Source: Durusdinium trenchii | Taxonomy: Eukaryota > Sar > Dinophyceae > Suessiales > Symbiodiniaceae | Direction of reading: 5' to 3' | DNA: 64,000 nt | NCBI GenBank assembly: GCA_963970005.1 | Contig: CAXAMN010025694.1 | Span: 929,875-993,874 of the forward strand | Shown here: positions 62,644-64,000 of the stretch, piece after piece | Position numbering within the stretch: the stretch's first letter is position 1 | How the letters are laid out: each line of letters begins with the position of its first letter | The notes under the pieces: generated by a model | Database searches by the model: none | Told to the model about the DNA's origin: nothing | Seen by the model: only the letters and a program-made list of their open reading frames with translations | Position numbers and translations under genes: made by a program

Positions 62644-63626
62644 GCTGATGGAGTTTCAAAGTCCAAAGCGGATTGACACCCAAATTTTCAAAACGGTTTG
62701 GTGCTGGGGTTTAATGTCAAAACAGTTTGGCACCCAAGTCTTGGCTCCAAACCAGTTTGCTGATGGAGTTTCAAAGTCCAAAGCGGATTGACACCAAAGT
62801 TTTGACTTCCAAGACCGTTTGACTTCCAAAACCGTTTGGTGCTGGAGTTCATGTCAAAACAGTTTGGCACCCAAGTCTTGGCTCCAAACCAGTTTGCTGA
62901 TGGAGTTTCAAAGTCCAAAGCGGATTGACCCCCAAGTTTTGACTTCTAAAACGGTTTGGTGCTGGAGTTCAATTTCAAATACTTTCGCACCAGGGTCTGG
63001 ACTCCAAACCAGTTGCTGCTGGAGGTTCAAAATCGAAAACGGTTTGACACCAAATTCCAACATGGCTTGACTTCCAAAACGGTTTGGTGCTGGAGTTAAA
63101 CGTCAAAACAGTCTCGCACCAAGTCTTGACTCCAAACCAGTTTGTTGCTGGAGTTTCAAAGCCCAAAGCGGTTCAACACCCAGTTCCCAAAGCGGTTTGG
63201 TGCTGGAGTTTAATGTCAAAAAACAGTTTCGCACCAAGGTCTTGACTCCAAACCAGTTTGCTGCTGGAGCTCCAAAACGGTGTGACACCCAAGTTTATTG
63301 CCTTCCAAAATGGCTTGACTTCCAAAACGGTTTGGTGCTGGAGTTCAATGTCAAAACAGTTTGGCACCCAAGTCTTGACTCCAAACCAGTTTGCTGATGA
63401 AGTTTCAAAGTCCAAAGTGGATTGACACCCGAATTTTGACTTCCAAGACCGTTTGACTTCTAAAACGGTTTGGTGCTGGANNNNNNNNNNGATGGAGTTT
63501 CAAAGTCCAAAGCGGATTGACACCCAAGTTTATTGCCTTCCAAAATGGTTTGACTTCCAAAACGGTCTGGTGCTGGAGTTCAATGTCTAAACAGTTTGGC
63601 ACCCAAGTCTTGACTCCAAGCCAGTT
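62644..63626. repeat. ~117-bp tandem repeat, about 8 copies
   Basis: The unit contains gctgatggagtttcaaagtc, caaagcggattgacaccc, aaaacggtttggtgctggag, ttcaatgtcaaaacagtttg and gcacccaagtcttgactcca. Starts at 62644, about 62760, 62896, 63012, 63148, 63263 and 63395. Copies vary by 15-20 bp because sub-blocks are repeated or lost. It contains the N gap. Frames through it are artefacts. Confidence 0.92.
63481..63490. other. Assembly gap (10 N) in tandem repeat
   Basis: Ten undetermined bases within the array; the copy number here is probably collapsed. Confidence 0.99.
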
Positions 63627-63629
63627 TAG

Positions 63630-64000
63630 GGTCCGCCAGTGTTCTGCAAGAAATCATATTGCCTGCTTATCCCCAAACCAAAGTTGACCCTCCAGATGGG
63701 CACCCGTCTCCAGGCCGCCTTTGTTCACAGGAAAACTAGAATCACATTGAATCACATTTGAACCATCTTCATTTGTATTTGAAGCTTATAGCATCTTATT
63801 TGTGCACCTTTTTGCTTTAAACGTGCAAACTAGACGACGGTTGGCCATAGAGCGAGAAAGGTGATTGTCAAGCAATACCGAGTAAGGAAACAGTTAAAAT
63901 CGAGTTGTCCAAGAGCCATGACTTCTTTATACAATCTGTTATTGAGTAAGAAGTTGGGAAGAAATTCGATCTAAAATGTTGAGAGAAAAGATATGTAGAA
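63630..64000. other. No feature seen
   Basis: Sequence after the satellite array without exon-like frames. Confidence 0.45.

Noticed and set aside
62644..63626. Tandem array considered as CRISPR
   Set aside because: Units are too long, have no unique spacers and sit in eukaryotic-type DNA without cas genes.

Overview
The window looks like nuclear DNA of a dinoflagellate, probably a Suessiales or Prorocentrum-like lineage, though I cannot name the species. No prokaryotic operons are present. Coding sequence occurs as short exons of about 40-300 nt with high GC at third positions, separated by introns. Acceptors are mostly AG|G, and donors include GC and GA beside GT, a known dinoflagellate habit. 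Between exons lie many microsatellites, minisatellites, small inverted-repeat elements and reverse-transcriptase relics. All gene calls are ab initio readings from the bases. Where several exons join without a phase break I treat them as one gene; single exons are weaker calls. No gene is complete and no gene symbol can be assigned.

Layout. 1-2190: a block of successive minisatellites (73 bp, about 60 bp, about 43 bp) and simple repeats. 4439-5077 (+): a three-exon gene fragment in perfect phase. 5.8-21 kb: scattered candidate exons on both strands, a tRNA-Leu-like relic and local duplications. 21479-29032 (-): the main gene, a multi-pass membrane protein of a dinoflagellate-type family of unknown function. 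Its first seven exons splice in phase for about 323 codons, and two further exons (21479-22078) splice to each other. 29779-30114 (-): a small signal-peptide protein, interrupted by either a 33-nt intron or an in-frame TGA. 30.9-35.6 kb (+): five candidate exons. 34-40.6 kb (mainly -): further exons, including a phase-consistent two-exon gene end (39313-39722). 42-49.5 kb: simple repeats, a long strand-switching TTTTTGAC array, antisense open frames at 43.4-43.7 kb and a near-perfect 37-bp-arm hairpin at 47.6 kb. 50.5-56.2 kb: microsatellites and two reverse-transcriptase relics of different non-LTR families; the larger carries C-terminal C2H2 fingers. 56.3-58.9 kb: an inverted and a direct duplication. 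60964-62461 (-): a GT4-type glycosyltransferase fragment of five exons, bracketed by direct copies of a ~145-bp repeat. 62644-63626: a ~117-bp tandem repeat.

Three families of short inverted-repeat elements (about 80-115 bp) recur across the window, with a dispersed motif built on CTAGTAACAAGG. They are the best evidence for recent small-element activity here. There are two 10-base assembly gaps (40197-40206 and 63481-63490).
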